This document shows positions 24,050 to 34,266 of a DNA stretch of 64,000 nucleotides, piece by piece. Position 1 is the first letter of the stretch, and each line of letters starts with the position of its first letter. The DNA comes from Candidatus Methylomirabilota bacterium (GTDB lineage: Bacteria > Methylomirabilota > Methylomirabilia > Rokubacteriales > CSP1-6). Both the position numbers and the translations under genes were made by a program. The stretch lies in contig DATFYA010000205.1 of assembly GCA_035315345.1 (NCBI GenBank), positions 1 to 64,000 of the forward strand, read 5' to 3'. The notes under the pieces were generated by a model that worked only from the letters and a program-made list of their open reading frames with translations, did not search any database and had not been told where the DNA came from.

Positions 24050-25174
24050 GTGAGAACGCCGCCGCGGATCCTGATCGTGGACGACACGCCCGCCAACGTT
24101 CACATCCTGCAAGCGCGCCTGGCCGCCCACGGCTACGACATCGTGACCGCGAGCGACGGCGAGGAGGCGCTCGCCGCCGTCCCGGCCGCGCAGCCCGACC
24201 TCATCCTGCTGGACGTGATGATGCCCAAGCTCGACGGGTTCGAGGTCTGCCGGCGGCTGCGGGCCGACGCGTCGATCCCGTTCATCCCGATCATCATGGT
24301 CACCGCCAAGGCGGACCCCAAGGACATCGTGGCCGGCCTCGAGGCGGGGGGCGACGAGTACCTGACCAAGCCCGTGGATCAGCCCGCGCTGGTGGCGCGG
24401 GTGAAGTCGATGCTGCGCATCAAACAGCTCCACGACACCGTCCAGGCGCTCGCGGAGGAGCGCGCGGAGTGGAACCGGACGCTCGAGCGCCGCGTGGCCG
24501 AGCAGGTGGACCAGCTCGAGCAGCTCGGCCGGCTGCGGCGCTTCTTCTCCCCGCAGCTCGCCGAGCTCATCGTGGCCGGCGGCGCCGACGACCCCCTGAA
24601 GACGCATCGGCGGGAAGTCACGGTGGTCTTCCTCGATCTGCGCGGCTTCACCGCCTTCGCGGAGACCGCGGAGCCGGAAGAGGTCATGGAGGTCCTCCGC
24701 GAGTATCACGCGGAGATGGGCGGGCTCATCCTCGCGCACGAGGGCACGCTCGAGCGGTTCACCGGGGACGGCATGATGATCTTCTTCAACGACCCGGTGC
24801 GGGTCCCCGACCCGGCGGAGCGGGCGATCCGCATGGCCCTCGCCATGCGCGACCGGGTGGCGCACCTCTCGATCGGCTGGCGGAAGCGCGGCCACGACCT
24901 GGCGCTCGGGGTGGGGATCGCCCAGGGCTACGCGACCATCGGCGCCATCGGGTTCGAGGGGCGCTGGGACTACGGCGCCATCGGCACCGTCACCAACCTG
25001 GCGGCGCGACTGTGCGGGGAGGCGCGCGGCGGCCAGGTCCTCGTCTCCTCCCGCGTGGCGGGAGCGCTGGAGGACGTGGTCGACCTGGAGGACGTGGGCA
25101 CGCTCACCCTCAAGGGCTTCCTCAAGCCGGTGCCGGTGTTCAATGCGCGGGCGCTGCGCTCGCCCGGCTCCTGA
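24050..25174 (+). CDS. Response regulator with class III adenylate/guanylate cyclase output
   Basis: A 374-residue protein. Residues 1-125 form a receiver with Asp11-Asp12 and phospho-acceptor Asp55 (LILLDVMMPKLDGFEV). A coiled coil at about 130-175 follows, then a class III nucleotide cyclase domain at about 185-370. The metal aspartates are in VVFLDLRGFTAF and ERFTGDGMMIFF, and the transition-state Asn/Arg are in TVTNLAARLC. It should make cAMP (possibly cGMP) when the receiver is phosphorylated. It starts with GTG 16 bases after the DivK-like gene and closes the receptor-kinase-receiver operon, so extracellular ligand sensing would be converted to a cyclic nucleotide signal. Confidence 0.9.
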   Translation: MRTPPRILIVDDTPANVHILQARLAAHGYDIVTASDGEEALAAVPAAQPDLILLDVMMPKLDGFEVCRRLRADASIPFIPIIMVTAKADPKDIVAGLEAGGDEYLTKPVDQPALVARVKSMLRIKQLHDTVQALAEERAEWNRTLERRVAEQVDQLEQLGRLRRFFSPQLAELIVAGGADDPLKTHRREVTVVFLDLRGFTAFAETAEPEEVMEVLREYHAEMGGLILAHEGTLERFTGDGMMIFFNDPVRVPDPAERAIRMALAMRDRVAHLSIGWRKRGHDLALGVGIAQGYATIGAIGFEGRWDYGAIGTVTNLAARLCGEARGGQVLVSSRVAGALEDVVDLEDVGTLTLKGFLKPVPVFNARALRSPGS

Positions 25175-25211
25175 CCGGCGCGAGACCTGGCGTCGGGCGA
25201 TCGAGTACGGC

Positions 25212-25217
25212 TACAAT
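25212..25217 (+). promoter_or_regulatory. Putative -10 box TACAAT upstream of the thiolase gene
   Basis: TACAAT matches the -10 consensus at five of six positions and lies 47 bases before the thiolase ATG. No good -35 is seen at 17-18 bases. It suggests the thiolase is transcribed separately from the signalling operon. Confidence 0.3.
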
Positions 25218-25264
25218 GCGCTGGTAGCCGAGCACAGGAACGCGTCGTCGAGAGGAGGCTTCCT

Positions 25265-26461
25265 ATGGCCAGCAATGGGATCCGGGACCGCGTGGCGATC
25301 GTCGGCATGGGCTGCACCGGCTTCGGCGAGCGCTGGGACAAGAGCGTCAGCGATTTGCTGGTGGAGGCGTCGCAGGACGCGCTCAACTCCGCCAACGTGC
25401 CGATCGACGCGGTGGACGCGTTCTGGCTCGGCACGTTGTTCTCCGGCCAGAGCGGCCTCACCCTGTCGCGCCCGCTCAAGCTCGACTACAAGCCGGTGAG
25501 CCGGCTCGAGAACTACTGCGCGACCGGCTCCGAGGCCTTTCGCAACGCCTGCTACGCGGTGGCCTCCGGCGCCTACGACCTGGCGATGGCCATCGGGGTG
25601 GAGAAGCTGAAGGACTCCGGCATCTCCGGCCTGCCCTCGATCGGCGCCCCCGAGGACGGCACGCGCGCGGGCCTCACCGCGCCCGCGACCTTCAGCCTGC
25701 TCGCGCCCGCCTACTGCAAGAAGCACGGCGTGGACGAGGCGACCTTCAAGGAGGCGATGACCCGCATCGCCTGGAAGAACCACAAGAACGGGGCGCTGAA
25801 CCCGCGCGCCCAGTTCCGCAAGGAGGTCGCCAAGGACGTCATCGCGTGCTCCCCCCAGGTGGCGGGGGCGCTCGGCATCTTCGACTGCTCCGGCGTGTCC
25901 GACGGCTCGGCGGCCGCGCTGATCGTGCGGGCCGAGGACGCCTACAAGTACACCGACAAGCCGCTCTTCGTGAAGGCGCTCTCGTTCATCGCGGGGCCGG
26001 CCACCGGGCCGATCGATCCCGACTACGACTACACCACGTTCCCCGAGGTGGTCGCCTCCGCCGCCGACGCCTACGCGCAGGCCGGCATCAAGGACGCGCG
26101 CGCGGAGCTGGCGATGGCCGAGGTGCACGACTGCTTCACCCCCACCGAGCTGGTCCTGATGGAGGACCTCGGCTTCGCGCAGCGCGGCACCGCGTGGAAG
26201 GAGGTGCTGAACGGCACCTTCGACCTCGAGGGCGAGCTGGCGGTGAACCCGGACGGCGGGCTGAAGTCCTTCGGCCACCCGATCGGCGCCTCCGGGCTCC
26301 GGATGCTCTTCGAGGCGTGGCTGCAGCTGCGCGGCGAGGCTGGCAAGCGGCAGATCGCCAGCGTCGCGCGCGGCCGCAAGCTGGCCCTCACGCACAATCT
26401 GGGCGGCGCGCCCGGCGAGTGCGTCTCGTTCGTCTCGGTCGTCGGCTCCGAGCGCAGCTGA
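25265..26461 (+). CDS. Thiolase-family acyl-CoA acetyltransferase (SCP-X-like)
   Basis: A 398-residue thiolase. The nucleophile is Cys85 in ENYCATGSEAFRNA; other catalytic motifs are EVHDCFTPTE, GHPIGASGLRM and the C-terminal GGAPGE. The sequence belongs to the SCP2-thiolase/SCP-X group, in which members cleave or make C-C bonds in branched or sterol-side-chain acyl-CoAs and commonly pair with a DUF35 (zinc-ribbon/OB-fold) protein. The HMG-CoA-synthase-like/DUF35 fusion at 15289 could serve that role but is not adjacent. A GAGAGGAGG-like site precedes the ATG. It converges with the gene at 26525. Confidence 0.85.
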   Translation: MASNGIRDRVAIVGMGCTGFGERWDKSVSDLLVEASQDALNSANVPIDAVDAFWLGTLFSGQSGLTLSRPLKLDYKPVSRLENYCATGSEAFRNACYAVASGAYDLAMAIGVEKLKDSGISGLPSIGAPEDGTRAGLTAPATFSLLAPAYCKKHGVDEATFKEAMTRIAWKNHKNGALNPRAQFRKEVAKDVIACSPQVAGALGIFDCSGVSDGSAAALIVRAEDAYKYTDKPLFVKALSFIAGPATGPIDPDYDYTTFPEVVASAADAYAQAGIKDARAELAMAEVHDCFTPTELVLMEDLGFAQRGTAWKEVLNGTFDLEGELAVNPDGGLKSFGHPIGASGLRMLFEAWLQLRGEAGKRQIASVARGRKLALTHNLGGAPGECVSFVSVVGSERS

Positions 26462-26475
26462 GATTCCGACCGCGG

Positions 26476-26514
26476 CCAGGGCCATGGCGCGCGTGTCGGC
26501 CGCCATAGCCCTGG
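26476..26514. terminator. Long hairpin between convergent genes
   Basis: CCAGGGCCATGGCG (26476-26489) pairs with CGCCATAGCCCTGG (26501-26514) with 13 of 14 bases matched around an 11-base loop. It sits in the 63-base gap between two converging genes. No T run follows on either strand, so it may be a two-way terminator needing other factors or an end-protecting structure. Confidence 0.5.
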
Positions 26515-26524
26515 AGTCCGCGCC

Positions 26525-26752
26525 CTATCCCTGGCTGAGCAGAAGGTCCGAGCGGTCGTATTCCGGCTGCGAGTCAGGCGCGGTCGTCTGGCCCGCGCCG
26601 GATTCCTCCCGCGGCGTGACGGCCGCCGGCGCGACGATGTGACCCGCCGCGTCGCGCTCCCGCTGGCTGGCCTTGTGCTCCAGCGCCCAGGCCGTCCCGA
26701 GCGCGAGCACGATGAACGCACCGACTCCGATGGCTCGCCGAGTTCCATTCAT
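26525..26752 (-). CDS. Small membrane-anchored hypothetical protein
   Basis: A 75-residue protein with one N-terminal hydrophobic stretch (RRAIGVGAFIVLALGTAWAL), then a hydrophilic tail with many Glu, Ser and Pro. The ATG at 26752 is preceded by a GGGAGG-type ribosome binding site on the minus strand. It would be anchored in the inner membrane with the tail outside, or secreted if the stretch is cleaved. No family is recognised. It is downstream of the truncated kinase gene on the same strand, with about 200 bases between that show no further gene. Confidence 0.5.
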   Translation of the reverse strand: MNGTRRAIGVGAFIVLALGTAWALEHKASQRERDAAGHIVAPAAVTPREESGAGQTTAPDSQPEYDRSDLLLSQG

Positions 26753-26954
26753 CGCCCTGTCCTCCCGTCGCGAGTGTTCGCTTCACCGGCTCGACTCCAC
26801 ACGGAGAACGGACGGCAACAACGATGCCACGGAGGAATGGACGCGCCAGCGCGCCGACCGGGTCGTTCTGCCCGCGCGGGCGCGCTGGATCGCGCGGCGG
26901 CTCGGGTACGACGCCCGCCCGCCCCGGTCCCGAAGTGCCCGGACCGCCGACCGG

Positions 26955-28661
26955 CTAGGACGCGGGCGGTTCCGGCGGGTCGCCCGACGCGGCGGCCGAC
27001 TTGCGGATGTCGATCATCTCGGGCAGCCCGCTGCCGGTGTGCTCGTACAGCTGCACGCGGGTGAGGTGGGTCATGTCCACCACGATCTCGCGGATGCGCT
27101 CGGCTGCCGCGTGGATGTGGACGATGCGCTCGCGCAGGTCGGGGGCGAGGCCCCCGTCGTCCAGCAGCATCTCCAGGCGGCCGACGACCAGCGCCAGCGG
27201 GTTGTTGATCTCGTGGGCCGCGCCATTGGCGAGCCGGGCGATGGTGCGCAGCTCGTCGGCCGCCTTCTGCTCCGTGATGTCCACGAGGGTCGTCTCGAAG
27301 TCGCCCCGGGGCGGGCCCGAGCTGGGCACCACGCTCACCAGCACCCAGATCAGGCGCCCGTCGCGCCGGCGCATCTGGATCTCGCCGTTGACCGCGGTGC
27401 CCGCCGCCTTCACCCGCTCGAGCAGCTGCTCCCGCTCCTTGGGCTGGACGTACAGCTGGGCGATGTTCGTGGCCAGCACCTCGGCCGGGCCATCGAAGCC
27501 GAGGATGCGGGCGAAGGCCTCGTTGCAGTCGACGATGCGCCCGTCCTGGAGGGCCAGGCACATCCCGGCCGGGTTGCGCTCGAAGGTCGTGCGGTAGCGC
27601 TGCTCCGATTCCTGCAGCGCGGTGGCCCGCGCCTGCAGGACCGCCATCGCGTCGCGCAGAGCGGAGCTGACGCCGCTCAGCTCCGAGAGCGTGAACTGCG
27701 GCAGCTCCGGGATGGGCTCGCCGCGGCCGAAGGCGGTGAACGCGCCGGTCAGCCGGCGCAACCGCCCGGTGAACCGGCGCCCGGCCACGTTGGCCACGCC
27801 GAGCGAGAGCACGAGCGCCGCGACGGCGGCCGCCGAGAGCAGCCACAGCGAGCGGCGCAGTGGCGCCTCCAGCTGCTCCTGCGGCGTGGTGATGCTCACC
27901 GTGAAGCGGGACTGCAGCCCGCGGCTGAACGCGGTGTAGGCCGCGGAGCCCTCGCGCGAGGGGCCGGCGAACACTTCCTCCTCGTGCTCGCGGACGCGCG
28001 TGACGAGGACGGGCGACGGCTTGCCCACCCATTGGCCCGCGTCGCGCGTCGTGGCCGCCACGACGCCGTGACGATCGACCATGGTCGCGACGTTGCCGCC
28101 GGCGACCTGGGCCGAGGCCAGCACCGACGCGAAGCTCTCCGGGGTCAGGAAGGCGATCAGCACGTGCCGGATCTCGCCGTCACGCAGTAACGGCAGGGTG
28201 ACCGCGATCACCCGCCGGGCGGTGGTCGGATCCACGATCAGATCGGACACCTGGGGCTCGCGCGCCTGGATCGTGCGCTGGAACGTCTCGAGCCCCGACA
28301 GGCTCGGCAGCGCGGTGCCGAGCGGATGCATGAGATTGAGCGCCTGACGTCCCGACGGATCCACGAGGGCCACCGTCAGCCATCGCCGGTAGGCCTCGCG
28401 GGCCAGGCGCGCCTGCTCGTAGAACTTGCCGAGGTCCTTCGCGTCGAGATCGTCCGAGGTCGAGAGCCCCATCAGGCCCGCCCGCGTGGTCTCGACCTCG
28501 CGGTCCACCGCGACGCTCAGGGAGCGGGCGTGATACAGCAGCACCTGCTCGAGGTTGCGGCGCTCGTCCTGGTGCGCCCACCAGATCGCGATGCCGGCCA
28601 CGCCGAGGAGGGGCACCAGCGTCAGGCTCACCACCGCGAGCAGGAAGGTGCGGAGCTTCAT
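26955..28661 (-). CDS. Sensor histidine kinase lacking an ATPase domain (Cache-PAS-DHp)
   Basis: A 568-residue protein. It has a membrane segment near residues 7-30, a periplasmic Cache-type sensor to about 290, a second membrane segment at about 300-320, a HAMP-like linker, a PAS domain at about 385-500 (RYRTTFERNPAGMCLAL to VDITEQK), then a DHp helix with ANGAAHEINNPLALVVGRLE carrying the phospho-His. It stops about 70 residues later, before any N, G1 or G2 box. I checked the downstream 200 bases in the same direction and saw no ATPase motifs in another frame. It could be a dead sensor or one phosphorylated in trans. Start ATG 28661 lies 12 bases after a good promoter. Confidence 0.8.
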   Translation of the reverse strand: MKLRTFLLAVVSLTLVPLLGVAGIAIWWAHQDERRNLEQVLLYHARSLSVAVDREVETTRAGLMGLSTSDDLDAKDLGKFYEQARLAREAYRRWLTVALVDPSGRQALNLMHPLGTALPSLSGLETFQRTIQAREPQVSDLIVDPTTARRVIAVTLPLLRDGEIRHVLIAFLTPESFASVLASAQVAGGNVATMVDRHGVVAATTRDAGQWVGKPSPVLVTRVREHEEEVFAGPSREGSAAYTAFSRGLQSRFTVSITTPQEQLEAPLRRSLWLLSAAAVAALVLSLGVANVAGRRFTGRLRRLTGAFTAFGRGEPIPELPQFTLSELSGVSSALRDAMAVLQARATALQESEQRYRTTFERNPAGMCLALQDGRIVDCNEAFARILGFDGPAEVLATNIAQLYVQPKEREQLLERVKAAGTAVNGEIQMRRRDGRLIWVLVSVVPSSGPPRGDFETTLVDITEQKAADELRTIARLANGAAHEINNPLALVVGRLEMLLDDGGLAPDLRERIVHIHAAAERIREIVVDMTHLTRVQLYEHTGSGLPEMIDIRKSAAASGDPPEPPAS

Positions 28662-28673
28662 GGCGTCTTCCCG

Positions 28674-28703
28674 AGGATAGAAGAAGGCGCGGCGGATCGG
28701 CAA
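28674..28703 (-). promoter_or_regulatory. Putative promoter TTGCCG-N18-TATCCT
   Basis: On the minus strand TTGCCG (28703-28698) and TATCCT (28679-28674) are separated by 18 bases, and the -10 ends 12 bases before the ATG of the truncated kinase. This gives that gene its own promoter, separate from the molybdenum hydroxylase gene upstream. Confidence 0.45.
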
Positions 28704-28707
28704 GACT

Positions 28708-31074
<2,367 letters not shown>

Positions 31075-31151
31075 GAGTGCGCAGCCCTCCCGCGCGCGAT
31101 CATACCGCGCCCCGCTTGCGCCTCGCCGCGGCGGTGTGCGAGAGTCCGGCC

Positions 31152-32588
31152 ATGCGGCGCGGCGCCGACTATCTGGCGAGCCTCCGCGACGGGCGCGTCG
31201 TGGTCCTGGACGGCCAGCGCGTCGGCGACGTGACCCGTCATCCCGCCTTCGCCGAATCGACCCGGCGCATCGCGGAGCGCTACGACGCGGCGGCCGAGGC
31301 GCCCGACGTCACCACCTGCGTGGATCCGGCCAGCGGCCGGCGCATCGGCGCGATGTGGCTGATCCCGCGGTCCGCGGAGGACCTCGGGCGCCGGCGCGCC
31401 GTCCACCGCTTCTGGGCCGAGGGCTCGTACGGGCTCATGGGGCGCACCCCCGACCACGTGGCCTCGGTGCTCACCGGCTTCGCGGGCTGGCGGCAACTGT
31501 TCGATCGCGGGGGGCGGCAGTTCGGCGACCACGTCGTCCGCTTCTACGAGCGGGCGCGCGACGAGGACCTCTACCTGGCCTACGCCATCGTGCCGCCCCA
31601 GATCGACCGCGTCACGCCCGCCCATCAGCATCCCGAGCCCTTCCTGCACCCGGGCGTGGTGAAGGAGACCGACGCGGGCATCGTCATTCGCGGCGCGCAC
31701 TCGATCGCCACGTCGGTGACGATGGCCGACTGGCTGTTCGTGAGCTACATCACGCCGCTCACCGCGGGCGACGTCGACTACGCGATCTCGGTGGTGGTGC
31801 CGGTGAACGCGGAGGGCCTGCGCCTGCTGCCCCGCCGGCCCTACGCCACTCTGGCGACCAGCGTGTACGACTACCCGCTCTCTTCGCGCTTCGACGAGGT
31901 CGACACCACCGTGGTGTTCGACGACGTGGCGGTGCCGTGGGAGCACGTGTTCGTGTACAAGAGCGTCGAGCGGGTGACCGCCCAGTTCCACGAATCGCCC
32001 GCCCACGTGACCGCGAACTTCCAGTCGCTGGTGCGCTTCGGGGTGAAGCTCGAATTCCTGGCCGGGCTCGCCATGAAGCTGGTCGAGGTCGGGCGCGGGG
32101 AGGGGGACGCGGGCACGCAGGCCGTCCTGGGCGGCGACATCGCCACCTTCTGCGCCGCGTTCGACGCGCTGGTGCAGGCGGCCGAGCGCCGTCCGCTCGT
32201 CAGCGAGGGCTACGCGCGCCCGCATCCGCAGTACATCTACGCGGGCATGAGCCTGCAGCGACGGCTCATCGTGGACATGTACCGGACGATGCGCGAGCTG
32301 GCCGGGGGCGCCTTCCAGAACCTGCCGTCGTCGGAGGCCGCGTTCCGGTCGCCGGAGAGCCGCGAGCCCACCGAGCGGTACTACAAGTCCACCGCGGCCG
32401 ACGCGCGCGAGAGGGTGAAGCTGCTGAAGCTGATCTGGGACTTTGTCGGCACCGAGTACGGAGGTCGCCAGCTGCAGTACGAGATGTTCTACTCGGCCGC
32501 GCAGCCGGTGGTGAACCGCCGCATGTTCCGCTCCTACGACTGGAGCTCGGCCAAGGCCATGGTGGACCGCCTGCTCTCGGAGTACTGA
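31152..32588 (+). CDS. 4-hydroxyphenylacetate 3-hydroxylase (HpaB) family, FADH2-dependent oxygenase
   Basis: A 478-residue member of the HpaB/PvcC group, which hydroxylates phenolic compounds using reduced FAD from a separate reductase. It starts at the family-typical GADYLASLRDGRVVVLDGQR. Other matches are GLMGRTPDHVASVLTGF, FVGTEYGGRQLQYEMFY and the HQHPEPFLHPGVVKE-like flavin region. Length is normal. ATG 31152 is chosen because it gives this start; it lies 6 bases after a GAGAGT element, with TTGCGC 18 bases further up, so the transcript may be leaderless. No flavin reductase gene adjoins it. It is followed after 26 bases by a Baeyer-Villiger-type monooxygenase. The substrate is unknown. 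Confidence 0.87.
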   Translation: MRRGADYLASLRDGRVVVLDGQRVGDVTRHPAFAESTRRIAERYDAAAEAPDVTTCVDPASGRRIGAMWLIPRSAEDLGRRRAVHRFWAEGSYGLMGRTPDHVASVLTGFAGWRQLFDRGGRQFGDHVVRFYERARDEDLYLAYAIVPPQIDRVTPAHQHPEPFLHPGVVKETDAGIVIRGAHSIATSVTMADWLFVSYITPLTAGDVDYAISVVVPVNAEGLRLLPRRPYATLATSVYDYPLSSRFDEVDTTVVFDDVAVPWEHVFVYKSVERVTAQFHESPAHVTANFQSLVRFGVKLEFLAGLAMKLVEVGRGEGDAGTQAVLGGDIATFCAAFDALVQAAERRPLVSEGYARPHPQYIYAGMSLQRRLIVDMYRTMRELAGGAFQNLPSSEAAFRSPESREPTERYYKSTAADARERVKLLKLIWDFVGTEYGGRQLQYEMFYSAAQPVVNRRMFRSYDWSSAKAMVDRLLSEY

Positions 32589-32614
32589 CCGCCGCGTCTG
32601 CTATGCTCTCGGCG

Positions 32615-34213
32615 ATGACCGACGACGTCCTCGTGATCGGCGCCGGGATCTCCGGCATGTACCAGCTGCACCGGCTGCGCGGGCTCGGCCTGCGGGCGCG
32701 GGTGTTCGAGGCCGGCTCGGGCGTGGGCGGCACGTGGTACTGGAACCGCTACCCCGGCGCCCGCTTCGACTCCGAGAGCTGGACCTACGGCTACTCCTTC
32801 TCCGAGGAGATCCTGCGCGAGTGGGAGTGGAGCGAGCACTTCGCGGCGCAGCCGGAGACGCTGCGCTACTGCAACTTCGTGGCCGACAAGCTCGACCTCC
32901 GCCGTGACATCGAGTTCAACTGCCGGGTCAAGGCCGCGACGTACGACGAGGCGGCCGGGCAGTGGGAGATCGAGAGCGAGGACGGCCGCCGGGCGCGGGC
33001 ACGCTTCCTGATCACCGCGATCGGGCCCCTGTCCGCGCCGACCATGCCCACCATCCCCGGACTGGAGAGCTTCGGCGGCGAGGCCTATCACACCGGCCGC
33101 TGGCCCCACGAGCCGGTGAGCTTCGCGAACAAGCGCGTGGCGGTGATCGGTACCGGGGCCACCGCGGTGCAGGCCATCACCGAGATCGCCAAGACGGTCG
33201 GCCATCTCACCGTGTTCCAGCGCACGCCGAACTGGTGCGCCCCCCTGCACAACAGCCGGATCGACGCGGCGACCCAGGCGCGCATCAAGGCGACCTATCC
33301 CGAGATCTTCGCGCGGTGCCGCGACTCGTTCGGCTGCTTCATCCACCAGGCCGACCCGCGCAACGCGCTCGAGGTGAGCGCCGAGGAGCGCGAGGCCTTC
33401 TTCGAGAAGCTCTACCGCGCGCCGGGCTTCGGCATCTGGATGGGCAACTTCCGCGACGTGCTGATCAACCAGGAGGCCAACGCCACCATCACCGAGTTCA
33501 TGCGGCGGAAGATCCGCTCGCGAGTGCGCGACCCCGAGGTGGCCGAGAAGCTGATCCCGACCAACCACGGCTTCGGCACCCGCCGCGTGCCGCTGGAGAG
33601 CGGCTACTACGAGGTCTACAACCAGCCGAACGTGCGGCTGGTGGACATTCGGGAGACGCCGATCCGGCGCATCACCCCCGCCGGTATCGAGACCGGCGAC
33701 GGCGAGCGCGAGTTCGACATGATCATCTACGCCACCGGGTTCGACGCCGTCACCGGGTCGTTCGATCGCATCGACATCCGCGGCGTGGGCGGGCAGCGGC
33801 TCCGCGAGAAGTGGGCCGCGGGCCCGCGCACCTATCTGGGCCTGCAGATCGTGGGCTTCCCCAACCTGTTCACCCTGGTCGGCCCGCACAACGCGGCGAC
33901 CTTCTGCAACATCCCGCGCTGCATCGAGCAGAACGTGGACTGGGTGACCGCCCTCATCGCCCACATGCGCGAGCGGGGCTACGCCCGCGTCGAGTCCACC
34001 CCCGAGGCCGAGCGCGAGTGGACCCAGCACGTGCACGACACCGGGCGCCGCATGCTCTTCACCCAGGTCGACTCGTGGATGATGGGCATCAACTCCAACG
34101 TGGCCGGCAAGGACAAGCGCACGTTCATCGTCTACGCGGGCGGGGCGCCGAAGTACCGCGAGCGGTGCGACGAGGTGGCGGCGCGGGGATACCCGGGGTT
34201 CGTGTTCGCGTAG
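32615..34213 (+). CDS. Flavin-containing Baeyer-Villiger-type monooxygenase
   Basis: A 532-residue FAD/NADPH monooxygenase. It has two Rossmann motifs (VLVIGAGISGMYQLHRL near residue 5, and RVAVIGTGATAVQ near residue 172) flanking the BVMO fingerprint FxGxxxHTxxWP, seen as FGGEAYHTGRWP. Such enzymes insert oxygen next to a ketone to give an ester or lactone, resembling cyclohexanone or phenylacetone monooxygenase. I chose ATG 32615; an in-frame ATG at 32603 overlaps a TATGCT -10-like box that ends 7 bases before 32615. Following an HpaB-type hydroxylase, it may act in the same oxidative pathway. Confidence 0.88.
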   Translation: MTDDVLVIGAGISGMYQLHRLRGLGLRARVFEAGSGVGGTWYWNRYPGARFDSESWTYGYSFSEEILREWEWSEHFAAQPETLRYCNFVADKLDLRRDIEFNCRVKAATYDEAAGQWEIESEDGRRARARFLITAIGPLSAPTMPTIPGLESFGGEAYHTGRWPHEPVSFANKRVAVIGTGATAVQAITEIAKTVGHLTVFQRTPNWCAPLHNSRIDAATQARIKATYPEIFARCRDSFGCFIHQADPRNALEVSAEEREAFFEKLYRAPGFGIWMGNFRDVLINQEANATITEFMRRKIRSRVRDPEVAEKLIPTNHGFGTRRVPLESGYYEVYNQPNVRLVDIRETPIRRITPAGIETGDGEREFDMIIYATGFDAVTGSFDRIDIRGVGGQRLREKWAAGPRTYLGLQIVGFPNLFTLVGPHNAATFCNIPRCIEQNVDWVTALIAHMRERGYARVESTPEAEREWTQHVHDTGRRMLFTQVDSWMMGINSNVAGKDKRTFIVYAGGAPKYRERCDEVAARGYPGFVFA

Positions 34214-34230
34214 GCCCCGCGCCCCTGCCC

Positions 34231-34266
34231 TTCACCCTGGCCTTTCCCCGGAGGGGAGAGGGTTCA
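34231..34266. repeat. Palindromic repeat, copy 2
   Basis: CCTTTCCCC (34241-34249) faces GGGGAGAGG (34253-34261) around GGA, with one wobble. The flanks TTCACC and GGTTCAC extend the similarity to the copy at 52157-52215. It lies between convergent genes and supplies the stop codon and last residues (PLPSGERPG) of the acyl-CoA-dehydrogenase-like gene. Confidence 0.6.
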
